Positions 1-11,260 of a stretch of 64,000 nt of DNA are shown here, piece after piece. A program made the translations under genes and the position numbers. The stretch spans positions 2,296,501 to 2,360,500 of the forward strand of contig CM072347.1 in the NCBI GenBank assembly GCA_036874045.1. Direction: 5' to 3'. The stretch's first letter is position 1. Every line of letters begins with the position of its first letter. This DNA comes from Cymodocea nodosa (Eukaryota; Streptophyta; Magnoliopsida; Alismatales; Cymodoceaceae). The notes below the pieces were generated by a model. That model had not been told where the DNA came from and ran no database searches. It saw only the letters and a list, made by a program, of their open reading frames with translations.

Positions 1-1302
1 CGAGTCTACTTGATGAGATTAATAGCAGACCGTTTCAGACTATAGATAGATAAATAGATAGGCTTCAGCTTCATCACAGTAGACCCTTGTTATTAATTGT
101 ATCAACTTGTGATGCTTACATACTTGATGTTTTAATTACTTCTGTCTTCTTTAAGATCGATGGCATATTGATTTTACTAGAAAGAACTACTTCGTGCTGT
201 CAACAACTACTATGGTGCATAATGGCAATGCATGTGTGCACTGAATGATCAATAGCCCTGGAAATGTTGTTATCTTAATCAGACTATGCTCGATCTTAGG
301 GTTATTTATTTATTTTTTGTTCAAGCCGGTGACTGATGTTGCTTAATGGGTTGATGCATGCTCTTATTTACTTCTGCCCTTAATAAGATCTTCTGTCTTC
401 TTTTTTAAGCATTGCCATGGTTGTTTGTCAACGCAGCCCTTGTTATATTGTGCGGGAGGGAGAAGAAGGAGGAGGAGGTGTTGATAATGTTTGTATTTAG
501 ATAAATTTCTATTATTCCAATTAGGGTGCAAACATTGTAAGGTACAAACCTAAGTCATGGTTATACATATATTAATCTCTATATATACATAAGTATCGTT
601 AAATTTCGTGTCAAAAGAGAATACTGTGCAAAAATCGACCACACCATCTAAAATCGAGCTTTTCTCTGTTGTGTGATTTTAAAAAAATGAATTACAAAGT
701 ACCATGCAAAGTCAACGAGATTTTGTATATAAAAACTGTTATTTCACATTTGATTAGAAATGATTTTAAGACCATGTAAAAAATCGACAAAAATTAATAT
801 CTAAAATCCTATCCTCATGTAACTTAAATTTTAAATATTGGTAAACATGCGTAAAACCACTATTATCATAAAAAATAGTCACACTGAAGATTATTGATAA
901 TCTTACAGACACTAATTTAATGAATTCTATTGCAAAAACAGAAACTACAGTTGTCTGCCATTGATTATCTGCGAATTGAATGAGCGATGACTGACTTCTA
1001 GTTGTCATGAAAAAGACACAAATTAAAATAAGGTTTTCAAAGGAGAGCAAACCCAAATCACTTGAAAGACTATTAGCATCAAAAACACCACTCTGGCCTT
1101 CAAGTTCTCTTATATGTGAAGAGATTATGCTAACATTTTCGAACATATATACATCTTGGTTACCACCACCATCACATCAAATCCATTCAAATTTCTCTTT
1201 CGACCTTTTAACAAACATATTCTTGGTTACCAGCATACATTGCCAAGAAGAAGCTGTGAAAGCCCCAACCCCACAACTTTACAAAAGCCCTAGACATTGG
1301 TT

Positions 1303-1339
<37 letters not shown>

Positions 1340-1634
1340 CTTAGGCCGCAGGAAGCCAACAAGTACTACACTTGATGATGTGCATTGTAGCTTCATAAAC
1401 ACTGGTTTCCACTGGGCACTAAATATATTCAACTTGGATCACTAATCTTGAGTTCAAGCCATTAAATTTCTTCTCAAGTACACGTATTTCACAATGTCAA
1501 ACTTTCACAATCAAACATGCAATCTTGGATATTAATTACGTATCCAGAATTATATTAAGCGATATTACAACTGCAGCCTGCACAAGGATCCATGGCAGTG
1601 GACTTATCAAACCATGGCGGTGGACCGCTAGCCC
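1..1634. other. Intergenic, no gene recognised
   Basis: AT-rich sequence without a supported reading frame. The open frames here (for example 766-1146 minus and 1007-1339 plus) have no family signature, and one of them runs straight into a TA microsatellite. The only clear structure is that microsatellite at 1305-1338. The last few hundred bases presumably hold promoter sequence of the glycine-rich protein gene. Confidence 0.6.
1305..1338. repeat. (TA)n microsatellite
   Basis: An uninterrupted run of 17 TA dinucleotides, about 450 bp upstream of the glycine-rich protein gene. It is likely to vary in length between individuals. Confidence 0.95.
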
Positions 1635-1643
1635 TTATAAATA
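1635..1643 (+). promoter_or_regulatory. TATA box of glycine-rich protein gene
   Basis: TTATAAATA lies 116 bp before the ATG at 1759. Plant transcripts usually start about 30 bp downstream of the TATA box, so the inferred transcription start is near 1668 and the 5' leader about 90 nt. Confidence 0.6.
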
Positions 1644-1758
1644 CCCCCTCGCAGGCGTATCACAAGCTCTCACACCGGTGCTTGCTCCAGTCCACACACT
1701 CCATTATTATAAGCATTAAGCTTTCTATCTATATAGCAGCTAGTAAAGAAGTTGTGCA

Positions 1759-2025
1759 ATGGCGCCGGCTGGTCGTCCTAACGCCAGGTTTGTCATGGTG
1801 GCGGTGGTGGTCATGCTCTACGTGAGCGTGGCCACTGCTTCCAGGGCGTTGTATGGCATGTACAACAGCGCCAGCGGCGGAGGCGGCGGTGGAGGTGGTG
1901 GCGGTGGACTCGGCGGGTTCGGATCCGGATCCGGGTACGGGTCTGGGTATGGGAATTCCATGGGAATGGGATACCCATACGGCGGCATGTACGGTGGATA
2001 TCCATACGGCGGCGGGTATTGGTGA
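1759..2025 (+). CDS. Small secreted glycine-rich protein
   Basis: An 88-residue protein encoded without an intron. Residues 1-28 look like a signal peptide: a basic start (Arg6, Arg10), a hydrophobic core VMVAVVVMLYVSVA, and a small-residue cleavage area near Ala-Ser. The mature part opens with an 11-Gly run (about residues 40-50), followed by GSGYGSGYG and then Tyr/Met/Pro repeats of the GYPYGG kind, ending in Tyr-Trp. This matches the plant glycine-rich proteins that are exported to the cell wall or apoplast, where tyrosines may be cross-linked; that role is inferred from composition. The ATG is the first in the frame after the TATA box at 1635. GC content is far above the flanks, as expected for Gly codons. 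No enzymatic domain is present, and glycine-rich families are poorly conserved, so a more specific name is not justified. Confidence 0.75.
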   Translation: MAPAGRPNARFVMVAVVVMLYVSVATASRALYGMYNSASGGGGGGGGGGGLGGFGSGSGYGSGYGNSMGMGYPYGGMYGGYPYGGGYW

Positions 2026-2669
2026 TTGATATGAAGAAGATCGACGTAGCCGCCTCTTTCTATTGTTCTCCACTTCCTTCTGTCTTAGGAATAAGACCGC
2101 CATGCTTGATTAGCTAGGTTGCTTGAGAATGTTTGCCATCAGTGTAGCTTGTCTTGTGCCTTCCACTTTCTCGCAGTAATATCAATTAAATCCTGCTCTA
2201 CCTTATCTTCTTTTCATGTGCTTTTCTTCTTTTCTTTGATGGTACGTAGTAGTATTCTTTTCAGTTGAGAAAGAGTTTCGCGCTAAAAAAGACTTGACCT
2301 TATATAACGATGATAGGTCCTGTATTTATCATAAATTTATCAAAGTTAGCTTCTGCTAAAAAAAATTCACAAATATGTAAGAGGATTTGTTGAGAATTTG
2401 ATCTGATATAAGAATATTAGAAAAGCAACCGTGCTAGATTTAACAAAATCTACTAGTTGAACGTCATTAAACACTTCCCAAAAATCTGATAATTATCGCC
2501 TGGCTCAGTTCTACTCTCTCAATTGTCCCCATCCCACCATGTGGTATTCAACAAGAACTGATAAAGAAGCCATGTGTACATCACAGTTGTAGTGCCTAAA
2601 GCTTATTTGATTGTGGGCAGTAACGCCTAGACTATATAAAACAGATTATATAATTTGATTGCTATATAC

Positions 2670-2760
2670 ACATACATATATATATGTGTGTGTGTGTGTG
2701 TTTATGTGTATATAGAGAAAGAGAGAGAGAGAGAGAGAGTATGTGTGTGTGTGTGTGTGA
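2670..2760. repeat. Compound (TA)(TG)(GA)(TG) microsatellite
   Basis: Alternating TA, then TG, then a GA block (about 2715-2738), then a second TG block. Both halves are alternating purine-pyrimidine tracts around a polypurine core. Confidence 0.9.
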
Positions 2761-4541
2761 ATAATATTCTATTGAGACCTGACCTCACTTTTACAGCTAA
2801 TTACAGCAATAATTAATTACAGCTAATTATAGAAATAACTAATTGTTCAACAATGATGAGGGAGGCAGATCAAAGCTTAGCTAGGCAATGATGAAGACAT
2901 GGATGAGGATGGTGATGGAGATGAGCATAACTCAACCCATATTGTTAATGATTATGTCACCTTGTATTAGTATTTGTTTTTCATTATAAACATATCCCAC
3001 ATTGTGTTTCATCTACACAAGATGAGATAATGATGAGCATGTCTTACCACCAATCTAGCAATGTCTTCCTGATTTTCCTTTTTGTGTTGAATTGTTGTGC
3101 ATGTGAATGTGATGTGATTTTTTCCCCCCCATGATATTCACCATATATGTAAAACTAAAGTATTTTTTATTTGGAATGAGATGAGACTTTTATTCTTCAG
3201 ACTCACATTTCAAAACAGTACTTACCTAGCATCATAACAACAATTTATTAGTGGTACGATTTTTCAGACAAGCTAGGGAGTACTGAAACAAGTAAAATAA
3301 TATATCACTACTAAACTAGATGATGTGAACCATATATGTTGTGCCCAAAGGAGGCCATAAGCACTCCCACAACTACTATAATAAACATGAACACCAACAA
3401 GGCATTTGACCATGGCTATTTTTACCCAGGAACTTAACCAATTGCTTTGTCAAAGAGTTTTAGTTAACCACGGAATTTAGCCCAGGATATTATAATACAA
3501 TGATCGGCTTAAGAATTATCACTAGCATATGCTTAGGTAGGTACTTGTTTGGTAGTGTATGGTTGCTTCCTAGCTAGAACTTATTTGAAATATGCAAGAA
3601 GTTTCAAGGATGTATATATGGTGCCTTCTTATTCATGAATTCCATTCAACAAGGAGTCTCTAAATTAAGGCCAATCTCTTGTCAACAAAACCTACCATTT
3701 TTGCATTTTAAAGGATGAAGCATGCTTGCACTTCATGGTCTTCCTAATTTCGGAACATTGACTGAAAGATGTAGCTAGGAGGCCCATCAATGGATCCCAC
3801 ACCTCATGAATTAGGGTTTGTGTATGTGTGACACAAATTTAATTCCTGATCCCACTTGGAGTAACTTATCTGACATCCGCATTTCAATTTCCACACTCAA
3901 TCAAATCTATTACGATATTAGTTAGTTCAGTTGACCGGAAAAAGTGACACCTGTAGTTTATATCAAAATCAAAATTTTGCAAAAAACTGCCACCACAAGA
4001 GAATCCCAGAAAGCAGGTAGATTAGTAGATCTACACATGTATTTGAACCGAGAACAATACAAACACCACTCCAGCGTAAAATTAAACTTACGTTATGTTA
4101 TCTATGACTTCAATTTATAATAACACATATCAAAGTAATGAATTTTCAAGACAGTTATTTAATAATCTCATAAAATTTAAGAAGCCAACATGGTTATCAC
4201 TCGTATATTATTCTTGAATGCTGTTATTATAAGAGAAAATTGTAAATGTAGGTACTTACAATTTTGTTTGCCATAGTTTAAAATTGTCTCATATTAGATA
4301 ACCATTTTAGATATGTCACTTTATCCATTCTTTGAATCACGTAGGGACATTAAGCTCGTCTTGTTACCTTCAATCACCTCATTGTTTTCCCAATGAATCG
4401 TATATCTAATGTTACAAACCGATACATCAAAATCAAATTTGATATACAATTTTAAACGTTTACAGCCAAAAATATGGTAAATACTTGGCGAAAAAATAGA
4501 CTATTATTATAAAACACGCACCCACACAACTCTCCCTCTCC

Positions 4542-4554
4542 CTACTACTACCAT

Positions 4555-4616
<62 letters not shown>

Positions 4617-4617
4617 T
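4542..4617. repeat. (CTA)n trinucleotide microsatellite
   Basis: About 24 CTA/ACT units with one interruption (ccatta near 4551), ending in a short TATA/CACA stretch. It lies in noncoding DNA. Confidence 0.95.
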
Positions 4618-5384
4618 ATACACACACATCCTCTCACTAAATGCAGCCAACAAGCCATTCCATAGAGAAACCCCACAATATTAAGAGGTTGCCCACTGCG
4701 TGCCTAACACCACCAAATAAATAACAATTCTGTACGTCAAGTATACATCGGCGGCCTTGGCCGCACAGTGAAATCAAACAGCAATTCTGGTTGAGGTCGT
4801 AGATCTCCAATTGGTGCATGTGAATCGATGCAAAGGTAAATTAGGGTTACTCGTTGGTACGTAATGAATATAACTTTAACTACACGGTTAAAGATGTTGT
4901 AAATATTTATCTTATATAATTTAGACAGTGAAAATTACATCTAAAATAAGTAGATATTTTATTTTTTTGTTGTAAATATTTACTTCGAATGTAATATATC
5001 TTTACCGTTGGTGAATTTTAAGATGAATGTCTATAATATTTTTTAACAGTTTTTACGGTAAGGTTGAACTCTTATTTTAATACGACTTTAAAAGTAAGAT
5101 GTGGTTTTAAAAAAAATAAAACCCGTAGAAGACAGGGTTTCTTTTCAAGGCACCCTTTTTTTTTTGAGGAAATGAAAAGATGGAGGAATTTAAGTAATAC
5201 CAATTCAAGTCAACACCTTAATTGGAGAATACATAGCGTAATTTGTAGACGTGGCGGCTCATGGCATGCTTTCTTCTGTGTGTTTGCTTGCTTGTGTGTA
5301 ATCCACCTCCAGAAATAAGAAATGTAGAGGTGATTTTTCTGTGGGTTACGTGCCATACAAAAGTACATATATAAGTAAGAAATG

Positions 5385-5537
5385 TAGAGAGAGAGGGCAA
5401 GGGAGAGAGAGAGAGGGAGAGGTTGACAAGAAAAGAAGAAGGAATGGGAAAGCGGATCTGTCGTTGTTCCAATCTTGCCATCCAATCCCATGGAATGAGT
5501 GGGCTTTGCTTCTCTCTCTCTCTCTCCCTCTCCCTCT
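5385..5537. repeat. GA-rich and CT-rich tracts facing each other
   Basis: A GA-rich purine tract at 5385-5422 is followed about 90 bp later by a CT-rich tract at 5510-5537. The two are largely complementary and could pair as a stem. No gene is supported here. Confidence 0.75.
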
Positions 5538-5747
5538 ACCTCCATGGATTGACTGATTAAGAAAAGGAGCTTGTGAGAGCCGAACGAATATGGGTGGCCG
5601 GGGAGGTACTCCAAAACAGTTGACAAAGCTTCAAATATGGTAATTAAGCCAGAGATGTGTGTTTTATGTATGTATAGACAGACATGCATGCGCTGGGAAG
5701 TCACTAATTCCTCAAACTCCTTTTCTTTATCACTCAATCTGTGATGG

Positions 5748-5818
5748 TAGAGAGATAGATGGATAGGTAGATAGATAGATAGATAGAGAGAGGGAGAGAG
5801 AGAGAGGGGGGGGGGGGT
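5748..5818. repeat. (GATA)n(GA)n(G)n compound repeat
   Basis: GATA units turn into GA units and end in a run of 12 G, a polypurine tract of about 70 bp, roughly 340 bp upstream of the C2H2 gene. Confidence 0.9.
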
Positions 5819-6075
5819 AAGAATGTTGCAACTAAGAAGAATGCATCCCTTGTTCCACTCATTATTCATCATATGCCTGTCCTTCTCATTCATACCCAAA
5901 TCTTAGAAATCTGCAAATATAGCACTTAATTCTGCTCTTGTGGTGCTTAATTAATCATATATGACTAATTGGTTTCTTTATTCTTTGCCTTCTATATTAT
6001 AATTATATATATCATATGCCAAGTGAAGGCATCACTGCCTGTTACAACAATTAACCCTACACCTCACCTCCCTCT

Positions 6076-6096
6076 TTCTCTCTCTCTCTCTCTCTG
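6076..6096 (+). promoter_or_regulatory. Pyrimidine-rich (TC)n leader tract
   Basis: A CT repeat about 60-80 bp before the start codon at 6159, followed by further pyrimidine-rich sequence. Such Y-patch or 5'-leader tracts are common near plant transcription starts; the role here is inferred. Confidence 0.45.
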
Positions 6097-6158
6097 TATT
6101 CTTCTTTGCCTTCTTCTCTCATCGACCACTCATCTATTGCCAGCCCCTTGATTTCCTC

Positions 6159-7082
6159 ATGTCCTTCTCATCTTCTTCTTCTTCCAAAGAGGAAGAAGCC
6201 ATGATGGCAAGAAGCCCAAGCAACATCGACGACGACTCATCTTACATAGTCACCAAAGGAAGGAGGACAAAGCGCCAAAGGGTACTCCAGAACTCGGCTC
6301 CTCCGGCGGCCACCACCACCACCTCGTCGATCACCACCTCGGCGGGATCCTACACCAGTACCGCGGAGGAGGAAGCAGACATGGCCAATTGCCTCATTCT
6401 CCTTGCCCAAGGCCCCAAGGTCCAGCCCAAACCGACCGAGATGGGAAAGGTTGACGGTGGTTGTGGGGTAAACCAGAAGGACATCACCGGCCGACGTGGG
6501 TACGTGGAACCGGAGCCGCCAACGGACGACAAGGTTAGTTTCTACATGTACGAGTGCAAGACGTGCAGCAAGAGATTTCCTTCGTTCCAAGCACTCGGTG
6601 GTCACCGGACGAGCCACAGAAAGCCCAAACCGGCTGGAGCCACCGCCTCTTTGACCGGATGGAAGAAGCCTATCGAGGAAGACTTCGATCTTGAGATCAG
6701 TATTGCTCCTTCCTTTCCCAAGCCAATCGACGCTGCAGCCAACGACGGCAGCCGCGACGGTGCTGGCGGAGGCGGCAAACCAAGGGTGCACGAATGCTCC
6801 ATCTGTGGATCGGAATTCTCCTCCGGGCAGGCGTTGGGAGGGCACATGAGGCGCCACCGACCGGTGTCCATCCCCATCGTCCGGTCCTCTCGCGAGCCGC
6901 CCAAGGAGAAGAAGAGCCTCCTGTCTTTGGACCTCAATCTTCCCGCTCCTTCCGAAGAAGACCATGATAAGGATTTCGCCAAGTCACCGTCATCCTCGTC
7001 CGCCGCCACCTTCACCTTCGGCACAGGCAAGCCGTCCGTCCTCTTCTCGGCTTTAGTGGACTACCATTACAGAGAAAGGTAG
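6159..7082 (+). CDS. C2H2 zinc-finger repressor, ZAT-type with EAR motif
   Basis: An intronless 307-residue protein with the layout of the plant C1-2i (two-finger ZAT) family of nuclear repressors acting in stress and development. In order: Ser-rich start; basic nuclear-localisation-like segment KGRRTKRQR (33-41); an L-box-like stretch EADMANCLILLAQG (72-85); finger 1 at 131-153 (C133, C136, H149, H153) with QALGGH; finger 2 at 211-233 (C213, C216, H229, H233), again with QALGGH; and an EAR-type motif SLDLNLPAP near 256-264. QALGGH fingers bind AGT-core DNA, and the DLNLP motif recruits TOPLESS-type corepressors in characterised relatives. The 57-residue linker between fingers is typical. The first ATG is taken as start; Met15/Met16 (from 6201) is an alternative. 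The frame has high GC, unlike its flanks. It resembles ZAT5-like members most, but I cannot assign an orthologue. Confidence 0.9.
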   Translation: MSFSSSSSSKEEEAMMARSPSNIDDDSSYIVTKGRRTKRQRVLQNSAPPAATTTTSSITTSAGSYTSTAEEEADMANCLILLAQGPKVQPKPTEMGKVDGGCGVNQKDITGRRGYVEPEPPTDDKVSFYMYECKTCSKRFPSFQALGGHRTSHRKPKPAGATASLTGWKKPIEEDFDLEISIAPSFPKPIDAAANDGSRDGAGGGGKPRVHECSICGSEFSSGQALGGHMRRHRPVSIPIVRSSREPPKEKKSLLSLDLNLPAPSEEDHDKDFAKSPSSSSAATFTFGTGKPSVLFSALVDYHYRER

Positions 7083-9694
7083 AGATCAGCAAAAAAAAAA
7101 GAAGTCAAATTCCAATAAAAAGTGATTACTTTTTTCCTAAAATACCCTCTTAGATTTCGAATCTGATTTATAAAAGATTCGAACTTACGATCAAAGGAAT
7201 GATAGAAAATTTCTTAATTATATATTATAATACATGATCATGCATAAGAAAAAGTAATTACTCAAGAATCACAAAACACAGCCAAAAGAAGCAAATGGTT
7301 CCTTAATACTCACAACAAACCTCATTTTTCATTGTTGATTTCTCTTTTTTTACTTGTGGATCTTCAAGATAGCTTTGATTCCATAGAGTGCTGTGAATTA
7401 CATATTATCTTGTCTAGTTCCAATTTTCAATTCTTTGGATTCTTTACAATTCAAAGTTGAAGGTCATATGTATGAATTCTTGGCTTCCTTCCCTGTCTTA
7501 GACATGTATATATCATTTTCTTTGTGCCCCATGAGGATGAACTGTTACCATTTGAGATTTACATGTACTATAAAAGAAACTTCTGATTATGAAATTCTAC
7601 GTTTCTTTGCTATTGGTATTTTTTTCTTCCTTAATTACAAATTCAACTAAAACTTTATTTGAATACATTTTTTTCATAATTAGTGAAGTTCAACAAGAGT
7701 GGCATGCAAGTCATTCATACTTTTTTCCGTGACATGCAAACAAATATTTCTATCTATTTCTATGATCTTAAATATTGTGGCTTTCATTTTGCTGAGGCTC
7801 TTGTTAAGTTCACATTAGTGCATGCGTGTTTGCCTTAGGGTATTGGATAGTCAACCCTAGATCTTCACACTCCAACCCCTCTGAGATTTTTTATACATGT
7901 TTCAGTGGTTGGAAAATGAGGAAGCAAACCATTCTAGAAGCATGCTTTTGATGTTACTTGAGAAGGCTAACCCACATCCTTTAAGATGATGCCATCGTCA
8001 AAATGTTGTTTTTTACTCTTTTTACATTGTATTGATTTGCTACTTGTAGACTTCACAATCCACATCCACATCTTGTTTGAAGCTTTTCAATGAGTGGATG
8101 ACCTATCCATAATAGGGAGCTATTCATGGGGAAGTTGATTCACAAAGACGATATATGTTTGTTTTTTTGCTTCATTAGTGATTATACCACCATCCTCTTA
8201 CTAAGTTCTTAAACTAACATTAATTTCAATATTTTTATGTTTTTCTTCATAATAATAGGAATCAAATAATTACCATTCTGAGTGTCACTGCAATGTGATT
8301 GACTAGTGTAGGACTAAGGTTGTCTAAATTCCATTGTGGCATCATTTATGTGTAATTTTCACTAGTAATTTAGGTGCCATTGAGGATGTTTTTCATTTCC
8401 TATATTTAGGATGTCATCAACTTGTCATTTTGTATATGTTGTACTTGTGGACCTAGTTAATTATCATTGGAGTATCATGTAAATGTCATTTAATGTAAGT
8501 AGGGTGTCATTTACGTGTCATTAACATGTGATATGATCTCATCAATGCATTGCTTCTTGTTTATGTCATGATTTCCCCTTATATTAGTCACGGTTTTTCT
8601 TGCCCTTCAATCTTGCTACTATCAACTTCTCAAAAGTCTAATCCTTATTAATTATTGGAGTTGAGAAAGGATATATATGTCCTACTTCTTCTCCAAATCT
8701 AATTAACTATGGATCAAAAGTTCATTGAGTGTCTTCATCTCATCATATTTGTATGATGTCTATGAAGATCACTAGAGCCTTCAAAAAAGAGAAGGAAATG
8801 CATGGTTTATCCCATGCCCCTAAACTAGAGCTTATCTTGCCTCCTCTTATATAAGTTTATAGCAACCATGTTTAGGTAGGTGCATTAACACCTACTACCA
8901 ATCACTCATTTCTGTAAGAACTTTAGAGTTAACTATGTTTAAATGAGAGTAAAACCAAGATAGGTGACCATCTGAGAAGTTCTCGTACAATACTTATGGG
9001 TAATAATGCTGACTTTGCTCAAGCGTTGGCAATCTGTAGGTGTGTACACCATTTACCCAATTTACATGCCAACATTGCAGGCTTTACCTCAGTTAATAAT
9101 CTCAACTGAGTTGGTGGATGATGTCACTTAAGGTATCATCAACTTGTTTAGAATCTTTGTAGGACAAAGTACGTTATATTTGGAGAAATCTACTATATTA
9201 GGGCCTAACAAGACCTCCTACAAGCTTTTGCCTCTTTAGATACTCTTAGTGTATACCTTTGAGTGTCCATTTAAGACTCACATGTTATCTCCTTTATGGA
9301 TACTCCTAAAGGATAAAAAAAAAAGATATTTAAAAAAAGGCTACAAACTATCCTCATGGTGCTAGAATAGATAAATCCTTACTTTTAATAGGCTAACACA
9401 ATTATGCTTATTAGGAAACAAGCAAATTCCATACCCATTAGAAGAAGGATGAGATTATATCTAACCTAAGAGAAGTTATATATCTCTAAAGAGTATGCTA
9501 AACATCAAAAAATGATTCAACTTACCCATTGGAATCATATTCTTTCCTACACAAAAAACCTACTCATATATTCATGGATGTACAATTTAGCTAGAAAGTG
9601 GTGAAATTAAAATTAGGATAAGTGTTTCAAGAAAAAATGTTAGAGTTTTAATGCTATAGGAAAATGAATTAATGGGTAGTCAAAATAAAATTGT

Positions 9695-11260
9695 CACGCC
9701 CCAGAAAGGGTATGACAATCATTATAATATTAAAGAGAAGAAAATACGTATAAATAAAATTTTGACACATGAAAAACTCCTTTCTTTAATATTACAAGGC
9801 TAGTACTTTCTAAAGAGGTATAATAACAGAAACTCACAATATATATAAATAAACTTACATCGAAAATAACAGAAATTATTTACAATCTAACCTCAAATAA
9901 GGAAAACACAAAATGTGGTACAAACCACAAAATCTGTTATTCACAATATTTTGTGTAGTTAGTCAAAAAGTGATTGACTTTTCATGTATTGCTCGTGTTC
10001 TCCCAAAATATCTATAAGTATCTTAAAAGAAACAATATCAGCACGTGAACTAAAGCTTAGCAAGTCATTCTAACATTAGTCTAAAATATAATAATAACAT
10101 GTTATGAATGTGAAAAAGGAAGGTTGTACTACCAACTCAATGTAATAATAATAAAATATGCATTCCTATCACAAATAAAAATGCATCATGCAAATTACAA
10201 TAATACATTAGGCCCTAATATCAAGATTATTCATACATTTTCATATTTAGTTTAACTATGACTGTATATTTACTCCCTACAACAAGGACCAACTGTCACA
10301 TATTCTCCTGTGACTAAGGTCAAATACCTCAAGTGCCTAAGTTAAGGTCAAACATATCCTTTATCTCTATTGTATACAATACCACAGTACCATATCTTTG
10401 TGGTCAAATTCATAACTAAAAATTCATTTATTTTAGTATATATCAATTTTCACCTTAGGTCTAACAATGACATGCACTAATCTTAAGAAGTTATGCAAAA
10501 TCTCAATATTTACATAAATACATAATTATGCTATAATCAATATAAATTTGCAATAACACTAATATGTTTATGCTTATAGATTTGAAATGTATATCAATAC
10601 CAATATAACTATATCCATGCATTATTCTAGAATGCATAATACTAATGACAAGTATTTATGAATATAATTACATAAACTACCATCCTTACTAAAACTATGC
10701 ACAAATCTCTAATAATACTAAAATTTTGGACTAAAAGAAAGAAAAACTTATCTAAATGAGAAAATTGCGAAAACACAATAATATTTCCTATTTTCTTCTT
10801 CCCTTTCTTCCCCTTTTTTTTTTATGACGTCACCTATTATGCCACAAAAACAGAATATTGAAGAAGAATGTTAGAAATTTTTCACAATGTGATATTTACA
10901 AATATATATATATATATACACAATTCCATATTTCCACCTACATTTTCCTTTGAAAGTGCAATTATCCACAACATGGCATGGAAATATTCTTTCTTTCTTT
11001 TTTCGATAATATTTCTTTTATATTTCTACATTTTCTTCACCAGAGGCGCTTCAGCTAATCACACTTGAGTTTTTTGCATTTCTATCGTTGGTCTCTTTCA
11101 TTACTCTCAATGTGTTCCTTTCTTTGAGGCGACGTTTGCTTATGGTGAGTGGTCTGCTCTTTCTATTGTTTGTCCCCATGGTTGGTGTGGTTGAGTTGGT
11201 TTACTGTAGATATTGAAGGAAAAATGGAGTGGTCTTTTTTATATATATGGTAAAAGTCAA
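9695..11260 (+). mobile_element. Possible LTR-retrotransposon relic (TGTCACGCCCC start)
   Basis: TGTCACGCCCC at 9695 resembles the 5' end of many plant LTR elements and is followed by a sequence of distinct texture up to about 11260. I find neither the partner LTR nor any pol coding, and the right boundary is a guess. It could equally be a solo LTR or another repeat. Confidence 0.25.

Larger units (their letters stand above)
2026..6158. other. Intergenic with microsatellites, no gene recognised
   Basis: About 4.1 kb of AT-rich DNA. It contains compound TG/GA, CTA, GA, CT and GATA simple repeats but no frame with a recognisable protein. Minus-strand frames around 5210-5899 are translations of the GA/CT repeats. 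The last few hundred bases are presumably promoter and leader of the C2H2 gene, including a pyrimidine-rich (TC)n tract at 6076-6096. Confidence 0.6.

Noticed and set aside
1525..1825. Overlapping small frames before the glycine-rich gene
   Set aside because: They cover the TATA box and leader and show no signature; the frame at 1759 with a signal peptide is the supported one.
5210..5899. 229-residue minus-strand frame
   Set aside because: Largely translated CT/GA and GATA microsatellites; no domain.
6237..6965. 242-residue minus-strand frame
   Set aside because: Shadow of the GC-rich C2H2 gene; no domain of its own.
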